From Bettongia penicillata ogilbyi (Eukaryota > Chordata > Mammalia > Diprotodontia > Potoroidae): 64,000 nt of DNA. Under the pieces are notes generated by a model that was not told where the DNA came from, made no database searches, and worked only from the letters and a program-made list of their open reading frames with translations. Shown piece by piece: positions 10,903 through 24,400 of the stretch. Both the position numbers and the translations under genes were made by a program. Numbering within the stretch: the first letter of the stretch is position 1; each line of letters starts with the position of its first letter. The stretch covers positions 2,823,597 through 2,887,596 of the forward strand of contig JAJHZJ010000575.1 of the NCBI GenBank assembly GCA_023548195.1, in the 5' to 3' direction.

Positions 10903-13900
10903 CGTGACCTCGGAGGTCATCTAGTCTAACATCCTTCTTCTACAAATGAAGAAGCAAAGGCTTTGGTTGAGACTTGCTGGGAGTTACAGAGATTAGAATC
11001 TATCAGAGTACAGGATTTGTTTTTGGATCTTCTGATTTTATCCTGTTTTCTCAATAGTCTTCAATCATCAATATGATAATAATGAGGACCGTAGTTTTCA
11101 GAATCAGGGTTTTCAGAACAAATCCAGGTACATAATATTTACAATCACAGAATCTCATCTAGCCTAGCTTGCACCAGGACAAAAGTCTTCCCAAGGAAAT
11201 CTCCAATGAGTGGTTGTCCAGCCTTTGATTTATGGAATATTGAGTTTGAGATATCCAAAAGGCAATTGGTGACACAATGACTGCAGCTCAGTTGTGAAAC
11301 TAGGACTGGATATAGAGATCTGGGAAATTACCTGCCCATAAATAATCATTAAGTCAACTAGGACTGATAAGATCATCAAGTGAGGCAGCATCCAGAGAAA
11401 TTCAAAGAGGGAAGAGGAGAGAACTTCAAATGAAACCAAAAATTACCAGGTATGACAGGATTGAAGAAGCAGCAAAGATCCAGAGGAGGGTTGAGCAGAT
11501 ACAGGGACAACCAGAACAGAATTGTTCATGAAAACTCTACAGGAGATAGCATCCAGGAACAGGTGACGGCAGTGTCAAGTGCTGAAGAGACATCAAAGAG
11601 GAACACTGAGCAAAGAACAGGAGGCTGTGGAAGGTCAGAGATCACTGCTAAGTTGGAAAGGGCAATTTTAGTTGAATGATGAAGGTAGAAGCCAATTTAC
11701 AGAGGATTTAGAAAAGAGGGGGAGGATAGGAAGAGGAGAAACTGAGTGTGGATGAATTCGATAGTTCCAATTCATAGGAAGCTTTTTAGCTAAACTAGCC
11801 TCTGAAGCTTCCACTCTTTGCTTCTAGTTCTGCCTCCTGAGGTCAAACATTATGAGTGTATTTTCTCTCCATGAAACAACCATGTACAAATACTTGAATA
11901 AACTACCATGCTTTGTTTGTGTTTGCTAAGTCTTCTTTCCCCAACATTTTCTTCCATGTGATTCCCATAGAACAACAGCAAATGGCCCCTCAATATCCTG
12001 GTCACCCTTCTAGGAATGCTGTTCTCCTTATCTGTGTCCTCCAATATGATATCCAGAAATGAAGACAACCACCCCATTGTCATCTAAACAGGGAAAGAGT
12101 TCGATTAAATTATCACATCCCCTCTCTTGGATTCTCTGCCTCTTTTAACTTAGCTAAAGTGGGATCTCATTCACTTCCTTGATTGCCAAAGCACATTGGA
12201 GAGTGATATGACTTAGCAACTGCTTTTCTGGTCCTCTCTTTTTCTTACATGCTGAATTTGTCTCTGAATGGCTTACCTGTGCCAAGCACTTGTTCTCTAG
12301 AGAGTGCTAGTGGTGCACAGTGAAGAGGCTCCTGGACTTGGAGTGAGATATGCAGAATTTGAGTCATAAATGCGTGTGATGTGGAGTTGGAAGAAACTTC
12401 AGTGATAAGTTCATTATAATTTCGTCACTTTACAGTTGGAAGATCTTCTAAACCCTCTGCTAATCCAATCTCTGTTTCTCATAGATGGTAAAACTGTGGC
12501 TCAGAAAATAAAGTGATTTGTTCAAGGTTAGAGTCACTGAATGGCAGGAAAACCAAAATTTGAACTCAAGTCCTATCTCTGCCTTCTTCGAGCCTATGTT
12601 CTCCTTGGAGAAAGAAGAGAAGATCCAAAAGTAACAGCTAAGTTAATGATAAGATGATCTGTGCAGTAAAAAAAACAACTCTAGGAAATATGGGGAACAG
12701 AGAAGGCTTAATGGAGTTTTGGGAACTGAACCTGAACCAAGAAGGAAAGCAAGAAAGTAGACAGCTGAAAATGAGGGGGGTTATATTCTATACCCTGGGA
12801 AGGACCTGGGTCACTGTACAGAAAAGGGGATCTCTCAAGGAGAGCCGTGAGTCCAGTGTATTTGGGAATGAAGCACAAGTGGTGGAATGAGAGATCAGAG
12901 CCAGATGACAGAAAGCATTAAAGATCAGGTTGAGTTAGTTTGTCCTTAAAGGTACTAGGGAACCAATGAAAGATTTAGAGCAGAGGAGTGACACTACCCA
13001 ATGTGGATCTTCAGAAGATAATTTTGTCAGCTCTGTAAAGCATGAATTAGAGAGTGGAAGGAAATAGAGAGTAGCTAATTAGGAGGCTATGACAGTATCT
13101 CAGGTGAGAAGTAATGAGTTCCTAAGCCTTTAGATGGTGGCTATGGGGGTGGAGAAAAGAAGACATGTGAGACATACTATGCAAGAAGAATTGGCAAGAC
13201 TTAGCAAATGATTAATTGTGAGAGGTCAACAGAGAAGAAGTGCCAGAGGTGACTCAGTGATAGAATGGGATAGTTTGAGAGGAGGAAGATAAGAGTTCAG
13301 CTTTGGACACACTGAAGTATTGAGAATACTCCCAAGTGGGGATTTCCAGGAGGAAGTGGGGGGAAATATCTGGAATTCTAGAGAGAATTAAGACCAGACT
13401 AAAACTATTGGAGCCATTGGTGGAGTGGTGCTATCAGATTAAGACAGAAAAGATGAGAGAGGAGGGGATGGAGAGAAAAGGGAAGGAAAAAAGAGAAAGG
13501 GAAAGGAGAGTAAAGTGTTAGGGGTCAACCATGATTATAGGAAGGGATGTCCTGGATATCCTGTCAAACCTGAGAATTGTTAAATTTTCAGTGTGAACAT
13601 TTGTACCTCCGAAGTTGGCAAACAGTACAAAGGAAGATGTGATTTATTGTTTTGTTCATTGTTTGGACCTAAGAAAGTCCAGATGGAGGTTAATAATGGA
13701 GAATATATTTAAAAGATTGCCGGATGCATTTTCAAAGAACTACTTATTAAACATTTGCCAGCATAACCGTGATTATAAGGTAGAAAAATGAATGAAGAAT
13801 TAACAAAGCAGACTAAGGAGTGGTCAAACAGCCTGAAGAATCCAAGTCCAATTATAGCCAAAGGGTAATTTTTGCAATATGATTACATAGTTCTTCGGTC

Positions 13901-14857
13901 TACAAGACTGAGGCTTGCCTCATGCAAACCTGTTTCAGAAAGTCCTGATGAACTTGAGTAGGCTGGTGAAAGTTACCTTGTCCCCTTAATAGGAAAATAT
14001 TAACTTCTTTGAAAGAGAGAATGATGTGATTATTCAAGTCCATTAAAAAATAAAATTGACAGCAACAAGAATGATGGATAGGGGAGAGGAGGAATGGAAG
14101 AGGAGAAACTGGAAGGGAAGGTATAGCAATAGTCCAGACAGAAGTCAAAGAAGGACTGGCTAGAGTGGTGGTCGTAAATTAAGGGAGGAGGAGCTGAGTG
14201 GGAAAGCTGAGGAGGTAAAATCAGCAGAACTGGGCAACTGCTTGGATGGGGGCTGGGGGGTTAGGGGAGAAAAGAGAAAAAAGTCAAACCAAACTTGGAA
14301 ATTCAAAGCTGAGGGACATCCACTGAAAGAGGGGGTGGAAGACTGGGCAGACTTATACAGAAAAGGACAATGATTTCACTTTGGGATGACTTTGGGTTGG
14401 AGGTACTGTTAATAACAAAAATCACCACTACAACAGTAATTATTGACATTTATATAGTAATTTAAGGTTGGTAAGGTAAAGCTCCTTTTACATTTTCTTC
14501 TTTGAACATCCAGGTTGGCACTGTAGTAGACAGTTGGCAGTGTAGGCTAGGTGCTCAGGACAGAGAAAAGAGCTTCACTGATCATCCTCTGGACCCCCAT
14601 TTCATCTGGTTTGAACTTCTTCTAAGCTCTTAAGACACTTGACTTGGTAATATGTCAATGCATGTTTTCTCCCCTGCACTTCAGTTTGTGTTACAGCTAT
14701 GTGTGCACAAATCTCAATATTTCAGGCAGTCAGAACCATGTCATAGTGCAGTCACTAAGCCTGAGTTCCAACCATCCCCACCCCTGCCAGCAGCCAATAC
14801 TGTGAGCTGTATATATGAGAAATAGGCCTTTGGTGGAATGGAACAGCTGAATGAGCA
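10903..14857. other. Intergenic, dense repeat fragments
   Basis: No gene recognised between copy A and the 3' end of AADAC. About 11230-11720 and 12640-13530 belong to the dispersed repeat family seen best at 52720-53880. About 11840-12210 resembles the antisense 3' end of a CR1/L3 LINE. About 12300-12600 and 14400-14500 are MIR-like. About 13540-14350 I cannot assign. No clear AATAAA for AADAC was seen on the minus strand just below 14858; a weak TATAAA variant lies near 14450. Confidence 0.5.
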
Positions 14858-15457
14858 CTAGAGGTTCTCCTCTAGCCACCTCAGATACTTGGTGAGTTCC
14901 CGATTGCCTGCTCTAAAATCCCTACTGAATGTCAGGATTCCATGGAACCCATCTTCCACATGTTCATGGACTACCTGGACCCCTGCAGCCCTAAGGCGGG
15001 AGACATACATGAGCCCATCATCTCTTAAGACATCATACTGACAGGTGAGGATGTGGGTCAAGGGTAAACCCTGGAGCTTAGAATCATCAGCTAACAGAGG
15101 GGAAGCCCTGACATCTAGGAACCCAGGGTACTTTGTTGCAAGGTCAGAGTGTCCATGAATTGGGTTGGTATAAATATGTCCTTTCTGAAACCTCTCAGGA
15201 AGCAGGGTGCTCCAGTTGACAAACTGGAAGAGATGGCTTGATTCCACAGGTGTATGATGGTTGGCAAGCATAGCCTCCTTCAGTGCCTTGTCTGAGGTGA
15301 AATACATGCTCCAAACCACAATCATGTTATATTTTGGCAGGATGGGTATATGAGTATTTTCTCGGTATGATGGTAAATCCATATCAAGAGCCTGAAGAGC
15401 AGGATAAATTAAAGACTGAATCTTGACTTTTATCTTGACTTCTGGGTCATCTAGGAG
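14858..15457 (-). CDS. AADAC: AADAC exon 5 (terminal exon, catalytic Asp and His)
   Basis: 600 bases with 199 codons and a TAG at 14860-14858. Acceptor ttttttctcctag. It opens [10 protein letters not shown], holds the sequon NWS (277), Asp338 in YDVLRDD and His368 in EDGFHG, and ends WLEENL as in human. No frameshift or internal stop. Confidence 0.97.
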   Translation of the reverse strand, partial: LLDDPEVKIKVKIQSLIYPALQALDMDLPSYRENTHIPILPKYNMIVVWSMYFTSDKALKEAMLANHHTPVESSHLFQFVNWSTLLPERFQKGHIYTNPIHGHSDLATKYPGFLDVRASPLLADDSKLQGLPLTHILTCQYDVLRDDGLMYVSRLRAAGVQVVHEHVEDGFHGILTFSRDFRAGNRELTKYLRWLEENL

Positions 15458-18400
15458 CTAGGAGAAAAAACCCATAATGTGTTGTTTCATTAGAATTCAT
15501 AGCTATTAGAGCTAGCAAGCACCAGAGAGAACATCTCATCTAACCCCATCATTTAACAGATGGAGTTTAGGGTCCAAAGATGGGACACAGTTTGCTCAGT
15601 AAAACATTATCCCATCTCCTACCTCCAAGCCTTGGCATATGTGGCCCCATCTGCCTACCAGGCATTCCTTCCCCACTTTCATCTTTTGGACACCCAAAAT
15701 TCTTTTAAGTCATAGTTTAAATGCCCTTTCCTTCTGCAGACCTTGCATCATCTGCCAAGTCCACCAACCCAACACAGCTGACAGTGTTTTCTGTCTCTTG
15801 CAAAATTATGTTGTATCTTTTTACATTTAAATCCCATGTTCCCCTGGCTGCTACTGTATCTCCCTTTCAGAATACCTTCCACCTCCTCTGCACATGGCAT
15901 GTATGTGCTTTGTTGTATGTATGTTTTCTCCTCCCCTACAGTCCATGATCCTTGAAGGCAATAACTTTTTTGTCTTTTCTATCCCCAGAACATAGCATGG
16001 TGTCTAAGACTTAATAAATGCTTGTTTACTGGTGATCTCTCAAGTCTCTTGCCCCTCATATACTTCAATGTGATGCACAGCGATTTGGACGAGGGAGAAT
16101 AGCCCATAAAATACTATTTAGTCTTCTCTGTATATAGAGTACTAATAGTACCAAAACTCTATAAAAAGACTGAGCAGCTGCAGAATACAGACTTTGAAGT
16201 TACAAGGGGTGTAGGGATGGACAATGTTATAAACAGTGGTTAGATTCTTCAGACAGCCCACCATTATAACGATGTCTGAGTCCATTGTCTGTGGATTTAT
16301 CTTTTACCTGGCTGTTAAAGCCCTCCACCCTTTCCTCCCTTTCCAATCTGTTATACTTTACTCCTCACCACACACTCTGAGATTTAGTGACACTGGCCTT
16401 CTGGCTGTTCCTCAAACAACACATCCCCTCTCCTAACCTTTGCCTTTGCACTGGCTGTCTCCCAGATCTGGGATGCTCTCCCTTCTCATTCCAACTCTGA
16501 ACTGCCTTGGCTTCCTGTAAGGCTTAGGTCCCATCCCACCTCTACAGGAAGTCCTTCCCTGGCCCCTTCCCCATACTTCTCTGAATGACTCTGAAGTTAC
16601 CCTCCGTTTATACTCTAGATGCCTTGTATGTGCCCAGTTATTGGTGAGCTTTCTCCCTCATTACAGTATGAGGCCCCTGGTGGCAAGTGCTGTTTTACCC
16701 ATTCTTTGCATCACCAGAACGTAGTACAGTGCCGGGTGCATAGTAGGTGCTCAATAAACAACATTTGATGGAATAATTCCACTTTTATTATAAGGATCAA
16801 ATGAAATAAAGTACAAAATGTGTCTTGCTAACTTTAAATCACTATATAAATCATTATCAATAATAATACCTAACATTTAGCACTTTAAAGTTTATGACAC
16901 AATTTATGTATGTTATCTCATTTGACCAATCCCCACCACCAAAACCCCAGGAGCACTGTTATTTTGCTCATTTTACAGACGAGAAAACTAAGGCTGAGAA
17001 ATGTGGTCTGACTTGTCCAGGATCATACTGCTAATGTGTCTGAGGCCTTCCCAATAAACTCTAAATCCAGCATTCTATCCATTGCAACAGTTAGCTATGT
17101 GATCAATAAGGAGTACTTGGAGATTGACATTAACTGATGCAGAATAAAGAGAGCAAAACCAGAAGAACATTGTACACAGTAACAGTAATTCTGCATGATG
17201 AACAATGGTGAATGACTTACCCATTCTCAGAAATACAATGATTCAAGACAATGCCAAAGATCTCACAATGAAAAATGCTTTCCATCTCCAGAGAAAGGAC
17301 TGATAAAAAAGTCTGAACACAGAACAAATGCTACCATCTTCTTTTTTCTTTCTTTCTGCCCTTCCTTCCTTTCTTCCCTCAGAAGCTTTCATCCACAAAA
17401 TGATTAATATGGAAATACGTTTTACATGATTGTACATGTATAACCTATATCAGATTGCATAGTGCCTCAGGGAATGGGAAGGGGAGGAAGGGGGAAATAG
17501 AATTTAGAAGCTAAAACTTTTTTAAAATAAATATTAAAATTGTTTTTATAAGTAATTGGAAAGGAAATGTTGTAAGAAAGAAAGAAGGAAGAAAGGAAGG
17601 AAGAAAGAAAAGAAAAAAGGAAAGAAAAGCTAATTAGGCATGCCCTTTTTTCCTTATTTTATTGATCCTATATCAATCACTACTTCCCTTACCAGATGTT
17701 CATAAACCCTTCATTTTATAATCTCTTCCAGAATATCTCTTGAGCTTGATGTCAAATTATCCAGACTTAGTTTTGGTAATTATTATTTCCTACTTCTCTG
17801 CTTTTAGAAATGGGATATTCATCACTACCCCACCCCTTTCCCCTGTGCCTAATACTTCTCTCATATATTGAGTTTCTCAGATATCACTGAGAACCGCTCA
17901 CCACTAGTGCCTTCACTACTTTCTCCACTGTATGGGGAAATTGGCAAAGAAACTTGAAATGACTGCTTAATTTGTTTTTTGTTAATTTTCTTTCAAAAAA
18001 ATACTAATAATACCAACAGTAAAAGAAACTTGGGATCATTTAAAACAGTTAGATACTCTTTGGCTATTTTTCCTGTTCTGTCTTGAAGTTCGCATCTCTT
18101 TTAAAAAAATACTTTAAATTTTTTTTTTTACCATTCAATGTTTAAAAGTTTTTGAGTACTGAATTCTCTCTCACCTTTCCTTCCATCCACTGAGAGGCAA
18201 GAAATATGATATGAATTATATGTGTGAAATCATGCAAAACCTATTTCCATATTAGCCATGACGGAAGAAAAGCAAGACAAATAAGGAAAGTGAAAAAAAA
18301 TATGCTAAAATTTGCATCCAGCCTCCATCAGTTCTTTCTCTGGAGGTAGATAGCATTTTTCATTATATGTCCTTCAGAACTGTCTTGGATCAGAATAGGT

Positions 18401-21400
18401 AAGCCATTAACAGTTCATCATCATTACAATATTGCTATTACTATGTACAATATAGTATCTGTTCATTTTACTATGCATCAGTTCATATAATTCTTCCCAG
18501 GTTTTTCTGAAACCATCATCCTTTATCATTTCTTTCTCTTTTTTTGGTAATAGTATTTTATTTTTTCAGTTACATACAAAAGATAGTTTTCAATGTTCAT
18601 TTTTTATAATATATTGATTTTTCAAATTTTTTTCTCTCTCCTGCCCTCCCATTCCCTTCTTCTCAAGATAGCAATGAATCTGATATAGGTTATACATGGG
18701 CAATCACAAGCCAAATAAAAGAAAAAGTCACAAAAAAAGACCCTAAAATGAAAATATCATGCTTCAGTCTGCATTCAGACTTCATAGTTCTTTCTCTGCA
18801 TGTGGATAACATTTTCATCATGAGTCTTTTGGAACTGCCTTGGATCACGCACTGCTAAGAAGAGCTAAGTCACTCATAGTTGATCATTGCACAATGTGAC
18901 TGTTACTGTGCAAGAGATTCTCCTGCTTCTGTCACTTCACCCAGCAGTAATTCACGTAATTCATTCCAGGTTTCTTTTTTCTGACCACTCATCACTTCTT
19001 ATAGCACAATAGCACATGATGTTCATATGCCACAAATTGTTCATGCCATTCCCCAATTGATGGGCATCTCCTCAATTTTCCATTCTTTGCCATCATAAAA
19101 AGAAGTGCTATAAATATTTTTGTATAGGTCCTTTTTAGTCTTTATGATCTCTTTCGGACACAGAACTAGTAGTGGTATTGCTAGATCAAAGGATATTTGT
19201 AGCTTTATAGCCCTTTGGTCATAGTTCTAAATTGCTTTCCAAAATGGTTGAATCAGTTCACAACTCCATCAACAATGCACTAGTGCCCAAATTTTCTCAG
19301 GTTTTCTCCAAAATTTATCATTTTCCTTTTGTCACGATAGCCAATTTCATAGTTGTGAGGTGGTAGCTCATAGTTGTTTTAATTCGTATTTCCCTAATCA
19401 ATAGTGATTTAGAGCATTTTTTCATATGACTATAGATGCCTTTAATTTCTTCATCCTCTTCATATCCTTTGTCCATCTATCAGGTAGACTCCCAAATATT
19501 TTTATATTGTCTACAGTTATTTTAAGTGGAATTTCTTTTTCTATTTTTTCCTGTTGGGCTTTGTTATTGATATCCAGAAGTGCTGATGATATATGTGGAT
19601 TTATTTTACGTCCTGCAACTCTTCCTGAGGCTATTAATTATTGCAAGTAGTTTTTTAGCTGATTCTCTAGGATCCTCTAAGTATACCATCATATCCTCTG
19701 TAAAGAGTGATACATTTTGCCTAGCCTCATTCCTTCAATTTCGTTTTTCTTCTCTGATTGCTAAAGTTAACATTTCTAGAACAATACTGAATAATAGTGT
19801 TGATAATGGACACCATTGTTTCACCCTTGAGCTTATTAGGAAAGCTTCTAGCTTATCAACATCACAGATAGTGCTTGGAGTTTCATTTAGTTTCACTTAG
19901 TCATTTAAACAGATACTATTTATCATTTTAAGGAAAACTACATCTTTCCCTGTGCTCTCCAGTGTTTTTAATAGGAATGGTTGCTATATTTTGTCAAAAA
20001 AAAATTCTACATCTATTAAGATCATCATATGATTTCTATTGTTTTTTTTTTGTTGTTGTTATGGTCAGTTATGCCAATAGTCTTCCTAATATTGAACCAG
20101 TCCTGCATTCCTGGTATAAATTCCCACTTAGTCATAGTGTATTATCCTTATGATAAATTGCTATAACTTCTTTTCTAATATTTTATCTAAAATTTTTGCA
20201 TCACTATTCAGAAAGGACATTGGTCTATAATTTTTTTTTCTCTATTTTGACTATTTCTGGTTTAGGTATCAGAACCATATTTGTGTCATAAAATGAATTT
20301 GGTAAAGCTCCTTCTTTGCCTATTTTTTCAAAACGTTTATATAGTATTAGAATTAATTATTCTTAGATGTTTGGTAGAATTCACTTTTAAATCCATTTGG
20401 CCCTGGAGATTTTTTATTAGAATTGTTCAATTTCTTTTTCTAAAATAGTGTCATTTAAATATTTTATTTCCTATTCTGTTAATCTGGACAATTTACATTT
20501 TTGCAAACCTTCATCCACTTCACTTAGATTATCATACTTATTGGCATGCAGTTGGGCAAAATAGCTCCTAATTATTGCTTTAATTTCTTCTTCATTGGTA
20601 GTGAATTCACCCTTTTCATTTTTCATAATGGTAATGTGATTTTCTTCTGTTTTTTAAATCAAATTAATCATAGGTTTATCTATTTTATTGTTTTTTTCAT
20701 AAAACCAAGTTCTAGTTTTATTTGTTAGTTCAATAGTTTTCTAGCTTTCAGTTTTATTAATCTGTCGTTATTTTCAGAATTTGTAATTTGGTATTTAATT
20801 AGGGGGTTTTAATTTGTTCTTTTTCTACCTTTGTGAATTACATATCCAATTCATTGATCTTTTCTTTCTCTATTTTATTCATATAAACATAAAGAGACAT
20901 AATATTTCCCATTAGTACTGCTTTGACTTCTTTCCATAAATTCCATAAATGTATTTTCTTTTATTATTGCCATTCCCTTTGATGAAACTATTCATTGTTT
21001 CAATGATTTGTTTTTTGACCCATTTATTCTTTAGGATTAGATTATTTAGTTTCCAATTAATTTTAATCTACCTTAATGGTAGAAAATTATGCATTTACTA
21101 TTTCTACCTTTCTGCATTTGATTGCGGGGGTTTTACGTCTAATAAATGGTTAATTTCTGTGTAGGTACCATGTACCACTGACAAAAAGGTATATCTTTCT
21201 TTCCCCGTTCAATTTCCTACAGAGGAGTATCATATCTAAATTTTCTAAAATTCTATTCACTTCCTTAATTTCTTTCTAATTTATTTTGAGGTTAGGTTTA
21301 TCTAATTCTGAGAGGGGGATGTTGAAGTCTCCCATTAATATAGTTATACTTTTTACTTCTTCCTGTAACTCACTTAAATTCTCCTCTAAAAATGTGAATG

Positions 21401-24400
21401 TTATACATCTTCTTGCATATATGTTTAGTATTGAAATTACTTCATTGTCTATGGTCCCATTTAGAAAGATGTCGTTTGTTCATGGTCACTTTAAATTAGA
21501 TATTTTTGCTTTTCCTTTGTCTGAGATCAGAATTGCTGCCCCTGTGTTTTTTTGTTACTTTAGCTGAAGGATAACATATTCTACTCTAACCTTTTACCTT
21601 TACCCTTTGTATGTCTGTCTGTTTGTCTCTCATATTCAAGTGTTACTTGTAAGTAATGTATTGTGGATTCTATTTTATTAACCACTCTGCTATTCCCTTT
21701 CATTTTATGGGAGAGTTCACCACATTATGATTACTAACTGTGTATTTCCCTCCATCCCATATTTCCTCCTGTTTATACTTATCTCTCTCCTTTGACTCCA
21801 TCCCTCCTCACCAGTGTTTTGTTTCTGACCACCACATCCTTCAATCTGTCCTCCCTTCTTTCAGTCCCACCCTCCCTTTTCTTGTTCCTTTCTCCTCATC
21901 CTTCCCTATAGAGTAAGATAGCTTTCTGTACCCAACTAAGTGTGTGTAATTCCCTTCTTGAGCCAAACCCAATGAGATAAGTTTCAAACAAAGCTCACCC
22001 CTCCCTTCTTTCTCTCTACTGCAATAGGTCTTCATGCTTCTTCACGTGATGTAATTTACCACATTCTGCCTCCCCTTTTCCTCTTCTTCCAGTACTAAGT
22101 ACTATACCTTTTTCACGCCTTATTTTTTATATCATCACATCAACCTCAATTTATTCCTATTCTCACTGTCTATGTATAATCCTTCTAACTGCCCTAATAA
22201 AGATATGGATTTTAAATGTTACAAATACCATCTTCCTATGTAGGAATATAAACAGTATAACCCTATTGAATACCATGTTGTTGCCTTTTTCTTTCCTGTT
22301 TACCCTTTTATACTTCTCTTGAGTCTTGTATTTGAAGATCAAGTTTTCTGTTCAGCTCTGGTCTTTTTATCAGGAAACTTTGAAAGTCACCTGTTTCATT
22401 GATTGTCCTATCTTTTCCCCTAAAAGATCATGTTCAGTTGTGCTTGGTAGTTGACTCTTGGTTGTAATCTAAGCTCCTTTTCCTTCCAGAATATCACATT
22501 CCAAGCCTCTAAAACTTTAATGTAGAATCTGCTAAGTCCTGAATAATCCTGACTGTGGCTCCATAATATTTGAATTGTTTGTTTCTGGCTACTTGTAATA
22601 TTTTCTCCTTAACCTGATAATTCTGGAATTTTGCTCCAATACCACTTGGAGTTTTCATTTTAGGATTACTTTCAGGAAGTGATTGGTGGATTCTTTCAAT
22701 GACTATTTTACCCTCTGGTTCTAGAATATCAGGGCAGTTTTCCTTGATAGTTTCTTGAAAGATGCTTTCTAGGATCTTTATTTTCATGACTTCAGGTAGT
22801 CCAATAATTCTTAAATTATCTCTCCTGTATCTATTTTCCAGGTCAGTTGTTTTTCTGTTGAATTTTACATTTTTCCTATATTTTTATTCTTTACACTTTT
22901 TCTATATTTCTATTCTTTTGATTTTGTTGGCCTGATTTCTATTGTCTCATGGATTCATTAGCTTCCACTTACCCAATTCTAATTTTTAAGGAATTATTTT
23001 CTTGAGCTTTTGTACCTCCCCTTCCATTTTACCAATTCTGCTTTAAAGGAGCTGTTTTCTTCAATGATTTTTTTTTCCAATTTGGCCAATTCTATATTTT
23101 AATGATTGCTTTCTTCAGTCAATTTTTGTACTTCCTTTTCCAAACTTTTGACTCTTTTTTAATCATGTTTTTGCATAACTCTCCTTTCTTTTCCCAGTTT
23201 TTTTTCTAAATCTCTTACTTGATTTAAAGACATAAAAAGATTTCAGAATATTTTTTGAGTTCTTCCAAAAAGACTTTTAGGGCTTGAGACCAATTCATCT
23301 TCCCCTTTGAGGCCTTGCATTATGGTCCCCTTATGAGTGTGTGTTTTGATCTTCCCTGCTGCCATAGTAGCTTTCTATGGTCTGGATTCATTTATATTTT
23401 TGTTCATATAAAAAAATGAGCTCTGCTCTTGGGATGTAGAACAAAATATTTCTTGCACTGGGTACTAGGGGTCTGGTCACTTTCTATATGCATCAGGGCT
23501 TCTGGGGTGGGTGACTGGCCCACTGTGCTAGAGTAGCCTGGTCTACCTGTTGTTCTCTAGGTTCTGAGACTGGCAGTTTGTCTGCTGCACTGGGGATGGA
23601 GGTTTCACAGCTGACCTGCTGTGCCAATGGCCTGCTGATCCAGAAGAACTAGACCTCAGGTGCTGATCTGTGCTACGATTAAGCCTCCCATTGATTTGCA
23701 GAGTGCAAATTGTGTTGAGTTGTGCTTCCTTTTTACCCAAGTGAGACAGACCTATCCTAAAGTCTTTCTAAGTTACCTAGTGCTGGAAAATTGTTTCCCT
23801 TTGGGATATTTTTTGTGGATTCTGTCCCTCCAAAGTTCTTTTACAGGCTTGGTTTAGTGTTGTTTCTGAGAGAAACTGGGGAGAACTCATGTAATTTCCT
23901 GGCTTCTTTGTACCATTTTTTCTCAGCCCCTCAATTTCCTTTTAATACTATTTCTCCTTTCCTTTTTTTGTCTGAATGTTATTCTCTTTTATAAGTAAAA
24001 CAGAAGTAACATAAAAGTGATTGATTATCTTCCTGTTACACAGAGCTTTAGAAAAATGCCCACTTTCATTTTTGCCTCTCTCTGTTTCTCTGTCTCTATC
24101 TCTCTCTCTATCCCTCTGTGTGGGAAGGGAGGGGTTATTCTTCTCCCAGTAATCATATGACAAATTTTAAGGAGGTCCCCTCAAGGACAATGTAAAGAAC
24201 TACTACAGACAGATTCCTTATGACAAGAGTAACTAACACAGGTTTCACATCCAAGGCAAAGTCGGGCTGTCATGGAAAGATTTTCTGAGCTTAATTCACA
24301 TAAGAATTCATCAAGCATTATTACTGAGAGAGACAAAGAACCTGATATAGGAAAATGTAGACTACAGAAGTGGAATCCAATAAGAAGGGGAAGGAGGGAG

